From NCBI RefSeq assembly GCF_045291395.1, contig NZ_CP152342.1, forward strand, positions 1,364,001 through 1,428,000: a DNA stretch of 64,000 nucleotides. Reading direction: 5' to 3'. Below, one piece after another: positions 8,668 through 16,531 of this stretch. Position numbers and translations under genes: made by a program. Numbering within the stretch: the first letter of the stretch is position 1; the number at the start of each line of letters is the position of its first letter. A model generated the notes under the pieces. The model had not been told where the DNA came from. It saw only the letters and a list, made by a program, of their open reading frames with translations, and searched no databases. This stretch comes from MR-S7 sp000400995 (GTDB taxonomy: Bacteria; Pseudomonadota; Gammaproteobacteria; Burkholderiales; Burkholderiaceae_C).

Positions 8668-9243
8668 ATGGCGTTTACCGACTACTACTTGGTGATCAAG
8701 GCAAGCCATGTGGGGCTGGCGCTGCTCAGCGGCGGCCTGTTCGCCTGCCGGGGTGTCGGCGTGCTGCTCGGTGCGCGGGCGCCCATGGCACCGCTGGTGC
8801 GGCGGGGCAGCCAGGTGATCGACACCGCCTTGCTGACCGCGGCCTTGCTGCTGCTGGCGACGCTGGAACTCAATCCGTTCGCGACGCCGTGGCTGCGGAC
8901 GAAGCTCGGTTTCCTGCTGGCCTACATCGTTTTCGGGTCGCTGGCGCTGCGGCGGGCTCAGTCCCGCGCAGGCAAGGCCCTGGCATTCATCGCCGCCCTG
9001 GTGTGCTTCGCGACGATGGTCACCGTCGCCCGCACCCACGAGCCGCTCGGTGTTCTGCGGATATTCCAGGAAACGTCCCTGTCCGCGCCCGCAGCCTCCC
9101 GCATGCAGTCCTTCCTCCAGAGGGGCGTAGCGGTTCCTTGCCTGCGATTACCCCGGGCCAGGCCCGGCGAGGCCACTGTGTCGTCCTCCAACTCGACCTT
9201 TTCACCCCTTCATTTACCTACTCACGAGAAAACCCCATGCTGA
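8668..9243 (+). CDS. SirB-like membrane protein with an extended tail
   Basis: The first 130 residues, with four hydrophobic helices and the start TDYYLVIKASHVGLALLSGG, resemble SirB/SirB2 membrane proteins. The remaining 60 residues, rich in Ser, Pro and Arg, look non-homologous and run to within the first codons of hmp. The tail may be real or may reflect loss of the original stop codon. The function of the family is poorly defined. The gene belongs to the NO operon by spacing (4 bases after the previous gene, 7-base overlap with hmp). Confidence 0.65.
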   Translation: MAFTDYYLVIKASHVGLALLSGGLFACRGVGVLLGARAPMAPLVRRGSQVIDTALLTAALLLLATLELNPFATPWLRTKLGFLLAYIVFGSLALRRAQSRAGKALAFIAALVCFATMVTVARTHEPLGVLRIFQETSLSAPAASRMQSFLQRGVAVPCLRLPRARPGEATVSSSNSTFSPLHLPTHEKTPC

Positions 9244-10421
9244 CAGATAGCCAACGCGACATCATCAAGGCCACCGTCCCCCTGCTGGAGAGCGGCGGCG
9301 AAGCCCTCACCACGCACTTCTACAAGCTGATGCTTAGCGAGTACCCGCAGGTGCGCCCGTTGTTCAACCAGGCGCACCAGGCCAGCGGCGCCCAGCAGCG
9401 CGCGCTGGCCAACGGCGTGCTCATGTACGCGCGTAACATCGACCGCCTGGAAGTCCTGGGCCCGCTGGCCGCGCAGATCGTCAACAAGCACGTGGCGCTG
9501 CAGATCCAGCCCGAGCACTATCCGATCGTCGGCGCCTGTCTGCTGCGCGCCATCCGCGAGGTGCTCGGCGCAGAAGTGGCCACCGACGCCGTCATCGAGG
9601 CCTGGGGTGCGGCCTATCAGCAACTGGCCGGCATCCTCATCGATGCGGAGCGCCAGGTGTACGACGCGCTGGCGGCGGCACCGGGAGGCTGGCGCGGGGC
9701 GCGCCCGTTCCGGGTCGTGCGCAAGGTGGCCGAGAGCGCCGAGATCACCTCGTTCTATCTCGAACCCGTGGACGCCCGACCCGTGGTGGACTTCAAGCCC
9801 GGCCAGTACATCGGCCTGCGCTTAATGGTCGGCGGCGAGGAGGTCCGCCGCAATTACTCGCTGTCGGCTGCACCGAACGGGCGCAGCTATCGCATCAGCG
9901 TCAAGCGCATTCCCGGCGGCAATGCCAGCGCTTTCCTGCACGACCAGGTTCATGAAGGTGCCATGCTGGATCTGTTCCCGCCTGCGGGGGAGTTCACGCT
10001 GACGGACAGCGATAGACCGGTCGCGCTGATCAGTGGCGGGGTGGGCATCACGCCCACGCTGGCGATGGCCAAGACGGCCTTGGACGCCGGCCGGCCCGTG
10101 GTCTTCATCCACTACGCCCGCAACGCCCACGTCCATGCCTTCGGCGACGTGCTGCGCGAATGGAGCGTGGACCATCCGCAGTTCCAGTCCTATGTCGTCT
10201 ACGAGCAGGCCCCGGCCACGGACCAGCCGGCCCCGCATGCGGTGGGTCGGCCGAGTCGTGAACACCTGGCTCAATGGCTTCCGGCCGATCAGGAGTACGA
10301 GGCGTACTTCCTTGGCCCAAAGCCCTTCATGGCTTTCATCAAACGCACATTGCGCGATCTGGGTTTGCCTGACGAGCGCAGCCGCTACGAGTTCTTCGGC
10401 CCGGCAGAGGCGTTGAGCTAG
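9237..10421 (+). CDS. hmp: Flavohaemoglobin, nitric oxide dioxygenase
   Basis: Cytosolic enzyme of 394 residues converting NO and O2 to nitrate with NADPH. A globin domain (about 1-138, with FHYKLML-type helix B and proximal His in IVNKHVALQ) is followed by a ferredoxin-reductase-like FAD domain (RRNYSLS) and an NAD domain (ISGGVGITPTLAM). Length and motifs match Hmp. ATG 9237 was chosen because MLTDSQRDIIKATVPLL is the usual N-terminus; the frame extends upstream without family similarity. Last gene of the NsrR-controlled operon. Confidence 0.95.
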   Translation: MLTDSQRDIIKATVPLLESGGEALTTHFYKLMLSEYPQVRPLFNQAHQASGAQQRALANGVLMYARNIDRLEVLGPLAAQIVNKHVALQIQPEHYPIVGACLLRAIREVLGAEVATDAVIEAWGAAYQQLAGILIDAERQVYDALAAAPGGWRGARPFRVVRKVAESAEITSFYLEPVDARPVVDFKPGQYIGLRLMVGGEEVRRNYSLSAAPNGRSYRISVKRIPGGNASAFLHDQVHEGAMLDLFPPAGEFTLTDSDRPVALISGGVGITPTLAMAKTALDAGRPVVFIHYARNAHVHAFGDVLREWSVDHPQFQSYVVYEQAPATDQPAPHAVGRPSREHLAQWLPADQEYEAYFLGPKPFMAFIKRTLRDLGLPDERSRYEFFGPAEALS

Positions 10422-10816
10422 GCACCAAGGCGCTTTGTGTCGACCACCAAGACATCGTGATGCGGACAGCGTTCCAGGCTGATAGCGGAAGGTCTTTCTG
10501 CCGAACCGAGGTGGTCGGCTCTGCCTGTTCGCGGCCGTTTCGCTGCTGCTGGCAATGTTGGGGCGCGAACCGTTCTCCACGCCGTGGCGGCGGATCGAGT
10601 TCGAACTGCTCGCGCGGCAGTGGGCGTGTTCCCGAACCGGCAAAGCACCGGCATTGGTTGCGGTGCTCGCGTGTTCCGCGAACAGGGTCGTTGTCGTTCG
10701 TACCCCCGATCCGCTCGATCTCATGGGAGGCCTGCATCGGGCCTCTATGTCGCTCGCGATGCGCTGCGACCACCCATCGGGAGGGTGGCTATCTTCTTTG
10801 CGCGATCTTTGATAAA
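10422..10816. other. Intergenic stretch without a supported gene
   Basis: About 400 bases between hmp and the oxidase promoter. Short frames on both strands have no recognisable similarity. One plus-strand stretch (about 10510-10700) encodes a hydrophobic then Arg-rich sequence that could be a decayed gene, but nothing identifies it. Confidence 0.4.
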
Positions 10817-10853
10817 TTGTCATGGGACATAATCTATTATGGCTGTGACAATT
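10817..10853 (+). promoter_or_regulatory. CCTAGG-type palindrome with -10-like box, copy 2
   Basis: TTGTCATGGGACAT (10817-10830) is followed by TATTAT (10835-10840) and G at exactly the spacing seen at 419 and 20151. It is enclosed in a larger dyad, AATTGTCA (10815-10822) with TGACAATT (10846-10853). It probably controls the cbb3-like oxidase genes. Transcription would start near 10847. Confidence 0.55.
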
Positions 10854-10907
10854 GAAGGCGATCACGGACCGGGCCGTTCTAGCCCCGGAAGTCAGGAGAG
10901 AAAGACG

Positions 10908-10961
10908 ATGACGAAATCCGCTCTGCCGGCCCGAGTCGCCGGATCGCTCACGAGGTCATGA
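10908..10961 (+). CDS. 17-residue leader ORF coupled to the oxidase gene
   Basis: ATG 10908 follows a strong AGGAGAG ribosome binding site and opens a 17-codon frame (MTKSALPARVAGSLTRS) whose TGA at 10959-10961 overlaps the oxidase start codons at 10958/10961. The oxidase gene itself has only a weak GAGG. This layout suggests translational coupling. The peptide has no recognisable function; chance cannot be excluded. Confidence 0.35.
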   Translation: MTKSALPARVAGSLTRS

Positions 10962-12613
10962 TGGACAGCGCCGTCCTGAGCCTCCTGGGGGCCTTCCTGC
11001 TTTCGCTGATTGGCCTGTTCGCCTTCATCTGGTCGCTGCGCAAAGGACTGCTCGTCGAGAACCCTGGCGCCGCTTCGGTCATCTTCGCGCGTGGCGAGAT
11101 CGGCCGTATCGACGATCCTGCGATCGGCGAGACGGCGCAACACGAGATGCAGGCGGCGGCCCGCGCCGGACCTGTCTCCGCGATTGACCACGACGAGATC
11201 CAGGACCGGGTCGCGGCGGATCGTTCGAGCGCCTTCCCCGTGTTCATGTTCATCGCCTTCGCGTGCTTCTGGCTTCTGGTCGGTTCGGTTGCCGGGCTGA
11301 TCGCCTCGGTCAAGCTGCACGAGCCGGACTGGCTGGTGCAGGAGGCGTGGCTGACCTTCGGACGTATCCGAACCGTACATCTGAATGCGGTCATCTATGG
11401 ATGGTCGTCCAACGCGGCGCTTTCGGTCATCCTGTGGTTGCTGCCGCGGTTGCTGCGCACGCGGCTACATGGCGCGCTGTGGGTGATGCTCGGCGGCACT
11501 TTCATCAATGCGGGGATCGTGGCCGGTATCGGCGCCATCGGGGCCGGTTGGTCGGATGGCATGGAATTCCTTGAGATTCCCTGGCAGATCGACATCTTCA
11601 TCTTCGCCGGCGTCGCGCTCGTGGTTCTGCCCGCGCTGTTCACACTGGTGAACCGCCGAGTCGAGCACCTGTACGTGAGCGTCTGGTACACCGTCGCGGC
11701 GCTGCTGTGGATCGCGGTGCTGTTCGGCGTCGCCAACTTGCCCGGCGTGCACACGGGCGTGCAGCAGGCCACCACCAACTGGTGGTACGGCCACAACGCG
11801 CTGGGCCTTTGGTTCACGCCGGTGAGCATCGGCACGATCTACTACTTCTTGCCCAAGATCATTGGCCGGCCAGTCGTCTCGTACAACCTGTCGCTGCTGG
11901 GATTCTGGACGCTCGCCTTCTTCTATGGCCAGGTCGGCGGCCACCATCTGATCGGTGGCCCGGTACCCGGCTGGCTGACGACACTGTCCATCGTGCAGAG
12001 CGTGATGATGATCATCCCGGTGATCGCGTTCACGATCAACATGCGCGGCACGCTCAAGGGCCAGATGCACCTGGCGCGCTATTCGCCGACCCTGCGCTTC
12101 ATGATGTTCGGCGGGCTGATGTACCTGGCGTCGTCGGTCGAAGGCTCGCTGGAGGCCCTGCGCAGCGTCAACGCGGTGACGCACTTCACGCACTTCACCG
12201 TGGCGCATGCGCACCTGGGCATGTACGCCTTCGTGTCGATGGTCATGTTTGGCGCGATTTACTTCATGCTGCCGCGCGTACTGGACTGGGAGTGGCCCTA
12301 TCCCTGGCTGATTTCGCTGCACTTCTGGCTGGCGGCCATCGGCATCGGCATCTACGTGGTGGGCCTGTCCATCGGCGGCTGGCTGCAGGGGCTGGCCATG
12401 CTTGATGCTGCACGCAGCTTCAACGAGTCGATGACGCTGACGCTGCCCTGGTTGAAATCGCGCAGCGTGGGGGGCGCACTGATGGTGCTGGGGCATTTCG
12501 TGTTCATCGGCCACTTCTTCGCGATGGCCTTGCGTTTCGGCCCCGAGCGCACAGGCGCGGCGCTGTTCCGCTCGCCGAGCGAGGTCTTCCCGAGGCTGTC
12601 CCATGGAAAATGA
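10958..12613 (+). CDS. cbb3-type oxidase catalytic subunit with CcoS-like N-terminus
   Basis: Membrane haem-copper oxidase subunit I of the C (cbb3) family, 551 residues. Family ligands are present: low-spin haem H141 (VHLNAV), CuB H279 (WWYGHNAL), CuB H329-H330, and haem histidines H417 and H419. Y323, six residues before the HH pair, occupies the position of the cross-linked tyrosine of cbb3 oxidases. This argues for oxygen reduction rather than NO reduction. Residues 1-50 (one helix, then FIWSLRKGLLVENP) resemble the separate assembly protein CcoS, here apparently fused. The next gene overlaps its end by 11 bases. The CcoS assignment is by pattern only. Confidence 0.85.
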   Translation: MMDSAVLSLLGAFLLSLIGLFAFIWSLRKGLLVENPGAASVIFARGEIGRIDDPAIGETAQHEMQAAARAGPVSAIDHDEIQDRVAADRSSAFPVFMFIAFACFWLLVGSVAGLIASVKLHEPDWLVQEAWLTFGRIRTVHLNAVIYGWSSNAALSVILWLLPRLLRTRLHGALWVMLGGTFINAGIVAGIGAIGAGWSDGMEFLEIPWQIDIFIFAGVALVVLPALFTLVNRRVEHLYVSVWYTVAALLWIAVLFGVANLPGVHTGVQQATTNWWYGHNALGLWFTPVSIGTIYYFLPKIIGRPVVSYNLSLLGFWTLAFFYGQVGGHHLIGGPVPGWLTTLSIVQSVMMIIPVIAFTINMRGTLKGQMHLARYSPTLRFMMFGGLMYLASSVEGSLEALRSVNAVTHFTHFTVAHAHLGMYAFVSMVMFGAIYFMLPRVLDWEWPYPWLISLHFWLAAIGIGIYVVGLSIGGWLQGLAMLDAARSFNESMTLTLPWLKSRSVGGALMVLGHFVFIGHFFAMALRFGPERTGAALFRSPSEVFPRLSHGK

Positions 12614-13193
12614 AGTCAAGCTGGCGGCGGGTGCCATGGTGGCGCTGGCCGTCGCCACGGCGGCGCTGGTTGTGATGCCCTATATCCAGGTGCGCGACAT
12701 TCAGGCCCCTGCTGCGCTCAAGCCCTATACCGACGCGCAGCTGCGCGGCCGCGAGGTCTACATCGCCAACGGCTGTGTCTCTTGCCACAGCCAGCAGCCG
12801 CGCGACCGCGCCTTGGCGCCCGACTTCTCGCGCAATTGGGGACGCCCGTCGGTGCCCTCCGACTACGTTTACGACAAGCCACATCTGCTGGGCACCATGC
12901 GTACCGGTCCGGACCTGCTGAACATCGGCGCGCGCCAGCCCAGCAAGGACTGGCACCTTGGGCACCTGTATCAGCCGCGCGCCTACGTGCCCGAGTCGAT
13001 CATGCCGGCCTATCCCTTCCTGTTCCGGATCAAGGATGCCGCCGAGGCGGGCGAAGAGGCGGTGCCACTGCCGCCGGGCCACGCGCCGGCCGGTAAGGTG
13101 GTGATCGCGACGCAGGAAGCGCTCGACCTCGTGAAGTACCTGCAGTCGCTGGACCGCACCTATCCAGTGCTGCCGGCGCCCGGGACACCCTGA
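12603..13193 (+). CDS. CcoO-like monohaem cytochrome c oxidase subunit
   Basis: Membrane-anchored c-type cytochrome of 196 residues. It has one N-terminal helix, haem motif C58-V-S-C61-H62 and conserved MRTGPDLLNIG and SIMPAYPF segments typical of CcoO, with the methionine of the latter as likely sixth ligand. It passes electrons to the catalytic subunit encoded just upstream. The overlap with the upstream gene supports a complex. Confidence 0.88.
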   Translation: MENEVKLAAGAMVALAVATAALVVMPYIQVRDIQAPAALKPYTDAQLRGREVYIANGCVSCHSQQPRDRALAPDFSRNWGRPSVPSDYVYDKPHLLGTMRTGPDLLNIGARQPSKDWHLGHLYQPRAYVPESIMPAYPFLFRIKDAAEAGEEAVPLPPGHAPAGKVVIATQEALDLVKYLQSLDRTYPVLPAPGTP

Positions 13194-13208
13194 CGCCGAG
13201 GAGTCTGC

Positions 13209-13823
13209 ATGAACACGCCCCGCCATCCCCGGCCATCTGCTCAGGCGCGCGAGAACGCCGAGCCTTCGGAGCGCACCCGCCCCATGCCTCTGTTGGCCGG
13301 CGCCGTCACGGTGGCAATGGTGTTGTTCGGCGCCGGCTACCTGTTGTTCTCGGACTCGTTCGGTGCCGCCAGCCTCGGCGACCGGCGCACCGTGGCCGAC
13401 CTGTCCGCTGCCAAGGCCACCAGCGGTGCAGCTGCGGGCCAGCTCGACGGCAAGGCGTTGTACGCGGCGAATTGCGTGGCCTGTCATCAGGCGACAGGCA
13501 AGGGACTGCCCGGCGTGTTCCCGCCGCTCGACGGCTCGGAATGGGTGAAGGGCGATGCGCGAACGCTGATCAATATCCTCCTGCACGGCGTCAGCGGCGA
13601 GATCGAGGTACAGGGAACGACCTACACGGGCATGATGCCTGATTTCAAGCGGCTCGGCGATGCAGAGATCGCGGCACTGGCAAGCTACGTGCGCGCGCAG
13701 TGGTCCAACTCGGCCAGCCCGGTTGCCGCGGAGCAGGTCGCAGCCGAGCGCCAAGCGGTGATGCGCGATACGCCTTTTGCCGGCGGCGCGGAACTCAGAG
13801 CACTGATCGGCGAGAGCAAGTGA
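13209..13823 (+). CDS. Membrane-anchored monohaem cytochrome c, oxidase-associated
   Basis: 204 residues: a cytoplasmic N-terminus, one helix (about 27-48), and a periplasmic class I cytochrome c domain with C89-V-A-C92-H93 and the methionine in TYTGMMPDF. It occupies the place of CcoP but has a single haem rather than two. It likely serves as electron entry for the cbb3-like oxidase. Its stop shares one base with the Sco start. Confidence 0.85.
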   Translation: MNTPRHPRPSAQARENAEPSERTRPMPLLAGAVTVAMVLFGAGYLLFSDSFGAASLGDRRTVADLSAAKATSGAAAGQLDGKALYAANCVACHQATGKGLPGVFPPLDGSEWVKGDARTLINILLHGVSGEIEVQGTTYTGMMPDFKRLGDAEIAALASYVRAQWSNSASPVAAEQVAAERQAVMRDTPFAGGAELRALIGESK

Positions 13824-14464
13824 TGGGACGCACGGCCTGCCTCGGACTCGCAGTCGCGTTGCTCGGCTACCTGGCCGGCGCATGGCTGACGCTGGACTTT
13901 CGCGTATGGACGCAAGAAGGCGCACGCCGGCTCGCGATCGTGCAAGCACCGGTGGCTGCACCGGAAATGACGGTCCATGGGCCCGGCCTGGAGGCCGCGA
14001 GCCTACCGGCGCTGCTGCGTTCGGGCGGCGGCATCACGATCGTCGATTTCGTCTACACGCGCTGCCCGACAGTTTGCCTGGCGCTTGGATCGACCTTTCA
14101 GCAGTTGCAGTCCGCGCTTGTTGCACAAGAGGCAGAAAAAGGCTTTGCGGCGCCGATCCATCTGCTGTCGATCAGTTTCGACCCTGAACACGACTCGCCA
14201 GAGGTTCTGTCGGCCTACGCCGGTCGGTTCCATGCGGACCCGGACCTTTGGCGTTTCGCGGTGCCCGTGCGGAAGGATGAACTGCGCCCGCTGCTCGACC
14301 GCTTCGGGGTGGTCGTGATTCCAGACGGCATGGGCGGCTACGAGCACAACGCTGCCTTGCTTGTCGTCGACGGCTCGGGTCGGTTGGTGCGCATCTTCGA
14401 CTACACCGAAATGGCCGCAGCCCTGGTGTTCGCTCGCCACCTTGCCGGGGGAGGCGAATCATGA
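13823..14464 (+). CDS. SCO1/SenC-family copper chaperone
   Basis: 213-residue thioredoxin-fold protein with an N-terminal membrane anchor. The copper ligands C81 and C85 (CPTVC) and H175 (YEHNAAL) are present. Sco proteins deliver copper to oxidase copper centres, mainly CuA but also CuB in cbb3-type enzymes. Here no CuA subunit is encoded, so a CuB or redox role is implied. ATG 13823 overlaps the previous stop codon; a longer frame upstream lies inside the cytochrome gene. Confidence 0.88.
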   Translation: MGRTACLGLAVALLGYLAGAWLTLDFRVWTQEGARRLAIVQAPVAAPEMTVHGPGLEAASLPALLRSGGGITIVDFVYTRCPTVCLALGSTFQQLQSALVAQEAEKGFAAPIHLLSISFDPEHDSPEVLSAYAGRFHADPDLWRFAVPVRKDELRPLLDRFGVVVIPDGMGGYEHNAALLVVDGSGRLVRIFDYTEMAAALVFARHLAGGGES

Positions 14465-15159
14465 TGAACGAGGCAGGCCGTTGGCTGGCACGTCACCAAG
14501 CCGTGACGGGACTTGCCTTGCTTGTTGCCATGGCCTTGCCGCCCCTGCGGTCGCTGCTCGAAGCACGCATGTCCTCCCACATGCTGCTGCAGTTTCCAGT
14601 GCTGCTGCTGGCGGGCGCGCTGCTCGCCGGTGCCATCCCTCCCGCAGTGCGTCAGCGATTGCAGGGATGGAATGCCCACGGGATGGCGGGACTGGTCTTT
14701 GCGGCTTTGGTCTTGGCTCTGTCGATGGTGCCGCGCCTGCTCGACCTGGTGCTGGTCAACCCGCTCGTGGAGGCCGTCAAGTTTGCGGCCCTGCTCCTGT
14801 GCGGTGTTGCGCTGCGCGGTTCATGGCGTCGCGCGGGGCTCGGGTTGCAAGCCTTCTTCCTCGGGAACACGCTCCCGATGATGGCGGTCGCTGGTTGGCT
14901 CTACGAGACGGCATCCGTGCGGCTGTGCAATGCCTACCGCCTGGACGAGCAAGTGTGGCTCGGCCAGACACTGAGCTGGACTGCAGCCGGGATCGCGGCA
15001 CTCTGGCTTGGTCGGATCACCTGGCGCATGTCCCGTCAGGATCCAAGGGATGCCCTAGCTATCACACACGGGGCGCTTCTCGCCGGGGCCGGCCACACAC
15101 AGCGGAGCCCTGATGCAAAGCCTGGGACAGGTCGACCGATGCAGGCTGTTCACAAGTGA
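14461..15159 (+). CDS. Polytopic membrane protein of the oxidase operon
   Basis: 232 residues with about six hydrophobic segments and a hydrophilic C-terminal tail (from about residue 195). I do not recognise the family. The overlap of 4 bases with the sco-like gene and the operon context suggest a role in oxidase assembly, comparable in position to CtaG-like proteins, but no copper or haem motif is evident. Confidence 0.6.
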   Translation: MMNEAGRWLARHQAVTGLALLVAMALPPLRSLLEARMSSHMLLQFPVLLLAGALLAGAIPPAVRQRLQGWNAHGMAGLVFAALVLALSMVPRLLDLVLVNPLVEAVKFAALLLCGVALRGSWRRAGLGLQAFFLGNTLPMMAVAGWLYETASVRLCNAYRLDEQVWLGQTLSWTAAGIAALWLGRITWRMSRQDPRDALAITHGALLAGAGHTQRSPDAKPGTGRPMQAVHK

Positions 15160-15169
15160 AAGGCCGATG

Positions 15170-15493
15170 ATGACGCACGTCGTCACGGAATCCTGCATCA
15201 GATGCAAGTACACCGAATGCGTCAACGTGTGCCCGGTCGATGCTTTTCGGGAAGGTGTCAACATGCTGGCGATCGACCCTGACGATTGCATCGACTGTGC
15301 ACTGTGCGTGCCTGAATGCCCGGTCGATGCCATCTTCTTCGACGACGATCTTCCGGCAGATCAAAGCGACTTCCTCGAAACTAACGCGCGGCTGGCGAAA
15401 CGCTGGCCACTCATTGCGCGCGGCAAGGGCGCCTTGCCGGACGCGGAACTCTGGGCTGCCGTGGCCCACAAGCGGAATCTGCTGGAAGAATGA
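15170..15493 (+). CDS. fdxA: 7Fe ferredoxin FdxA
   Basis: Cytosolic electron carrier of 107 residues with the classic start THVVTESCIRCKYTECVNVCPVDAF (3Fe-4S part) and CIDCALCVPECPVDAIF (4Fe-4S part). ATG 15170 fits the family; an adjacent ATG at 15167 is also possible, and a longer frame from 15113 overlaps the membrane protein. It lies at the end of the oxidase gene cluster, perhaps reflecting a shared redox demand. Confidence 0.92.
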   Translation: MTHVVTESCIRCKYTECVNVCPVDAFREGVNMLAIDPDDCIDCALCVPECPVDAIFFDDDLPADQSDFLETNARLAKRWPLIARGKGALPDAELWAAVAHKRNLLEE

Positions 15494-15628
15494 AGCGGGT
15501 TGGATGCGGATTCGGCGGCGGACCCCGGTTTGTGCGGCCGGCGCTTCAGATCCATCGCTCGAGTGCCCCGTCACCTGTGCGCCACGACTGAACCTCGCAA
15601 CATCGCCGGCGCAACGGAATCTCGCGAT

Positions 15629-16531
15629 TCAGGATGGCCAGTAGTGATCCGCCAGCAGCGCAGCAAAAATGCCCGCCAGGTGCCACAACGACCACCGAAA
15701 GGTCCGCATCGCCAGCGCGTCGGAGTAACGTCGGCAAAGTTGCCAGGCGTGAATGCAGAACACACCGCTCAGCAACACTGCCACGCACAGATAGCGCCAT
15801 GAGCGCATGCCGAGCAGGGTCGGCAGTGCGCACACCACCAGCAGCAGCACCGTGTAGAGGAACACGGCGCGGCTGGTGTAGTCACGCCCGTGCGTCACTG
15901 GCAGCATCGGCACGCCGGCCCGCCGGTAGTCCTCGACACGGTACAGCGCAAGCGCCCAGAAGTGCGGAGGGGTCCAGACGAAGATGATGAGAAAGAGCAG
16001 CCAGGCCTCGGCCGATACCTCGCCCTGCATCGCGGCCCATCCGAGGACCGGGGGCATCGCCCCCGAGGCGCCGCCCAGCACGATGTTCTGCGACGTGCGG
16101 GGCTTGAGCACCACGGTGTAGACCACGGCGTAGCCGACGAAAGCGGCCAAGGTCAGCCACAGAGTCAACAAGTTGACGTAACGCCACAGGATCAGGCTGC
16201 CGGCCGCGCAGAGCACGCAGAGGACTAGCAGCACCTGCCCATCCTTGAGTTCGCCCCGGGCGGTGGGACGCCACGTGGTGCGCCGCATGCGGGCATCGAT
16301 TTGTTTCTCGACGAGGCAGTTGAAGACGGCTGCGGCCGAGGCGACCAGCCAGATGCCGAGGCAGGCGAGGGCGATGCGCCCCCACTGGGCGGCGGTGGGC
16401 AGGCCAGGCAGCGCGAGCAGCATGCCAATGCCGGCACAGAACACGATCAGCTGGACAATCCTCGGCTTGGTCAGCACCCAGAACCGGGACCAGCGGAACC
16501 GGGCGTCCTGAAACCTGCCGGCTGGACTCAC
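15629..16531 (-). CDS. cyoE: Protohaem IX farnesyltransferase (haem O synthase)
   Basis: UbiA-family membrane enzyme of 300 residues converting haem B to haem O. Features include TKPRIVQLIVFCAGIGM, a diagnostic NCLVEKQIDARMRRT-like loop with the aspartate and MRRT, and WTPPHFWALALY. The start is GTG 16531, forming a GTGA overlap with the hisC stop codon. The gene ends a hemL-serC-hisC-cyoE operon. Haem O or A is not expected in a cbb3 enzyme, so the product may serve another oxidase or hint at unusual haem content of the neighbouring one. Confidence 0.9.
   Translation of the reverse strand: MSPAGRFQDARFRWSRFWVLTKPRIVQLIVFCAGIGMLLALPGLPTAAQWGRIALACLGIWLVASAAAVFNCLVEKQIDARMRRTTWRPTARGELKDGQVLLVLCVLCAAGSLILWRYVNLLTLWLTLAAFVGYAVVYTVVLKPRTSQNIVLGGASGAMPPVLGWAAMQGEVSAEAWLLFLIIFVWTPPHFWALALYRVEDYRRAGVPMLPVTHGRDYTSRAVFLYTVLLLVVCALPTLLGMRSWRYLCVAVLLSGVFCIHAWQLCRRYSDALAMRTFRWSLWHLAGIFAALLADHYWPS

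Noticed and set aside
10958..12613. The oxidase subunit being a nitric oxide reductase
   Set aside because: The cbb3-type active-site tyrosine position (six residues before HH) is conserved and the accessory subunits are CcoO-like.
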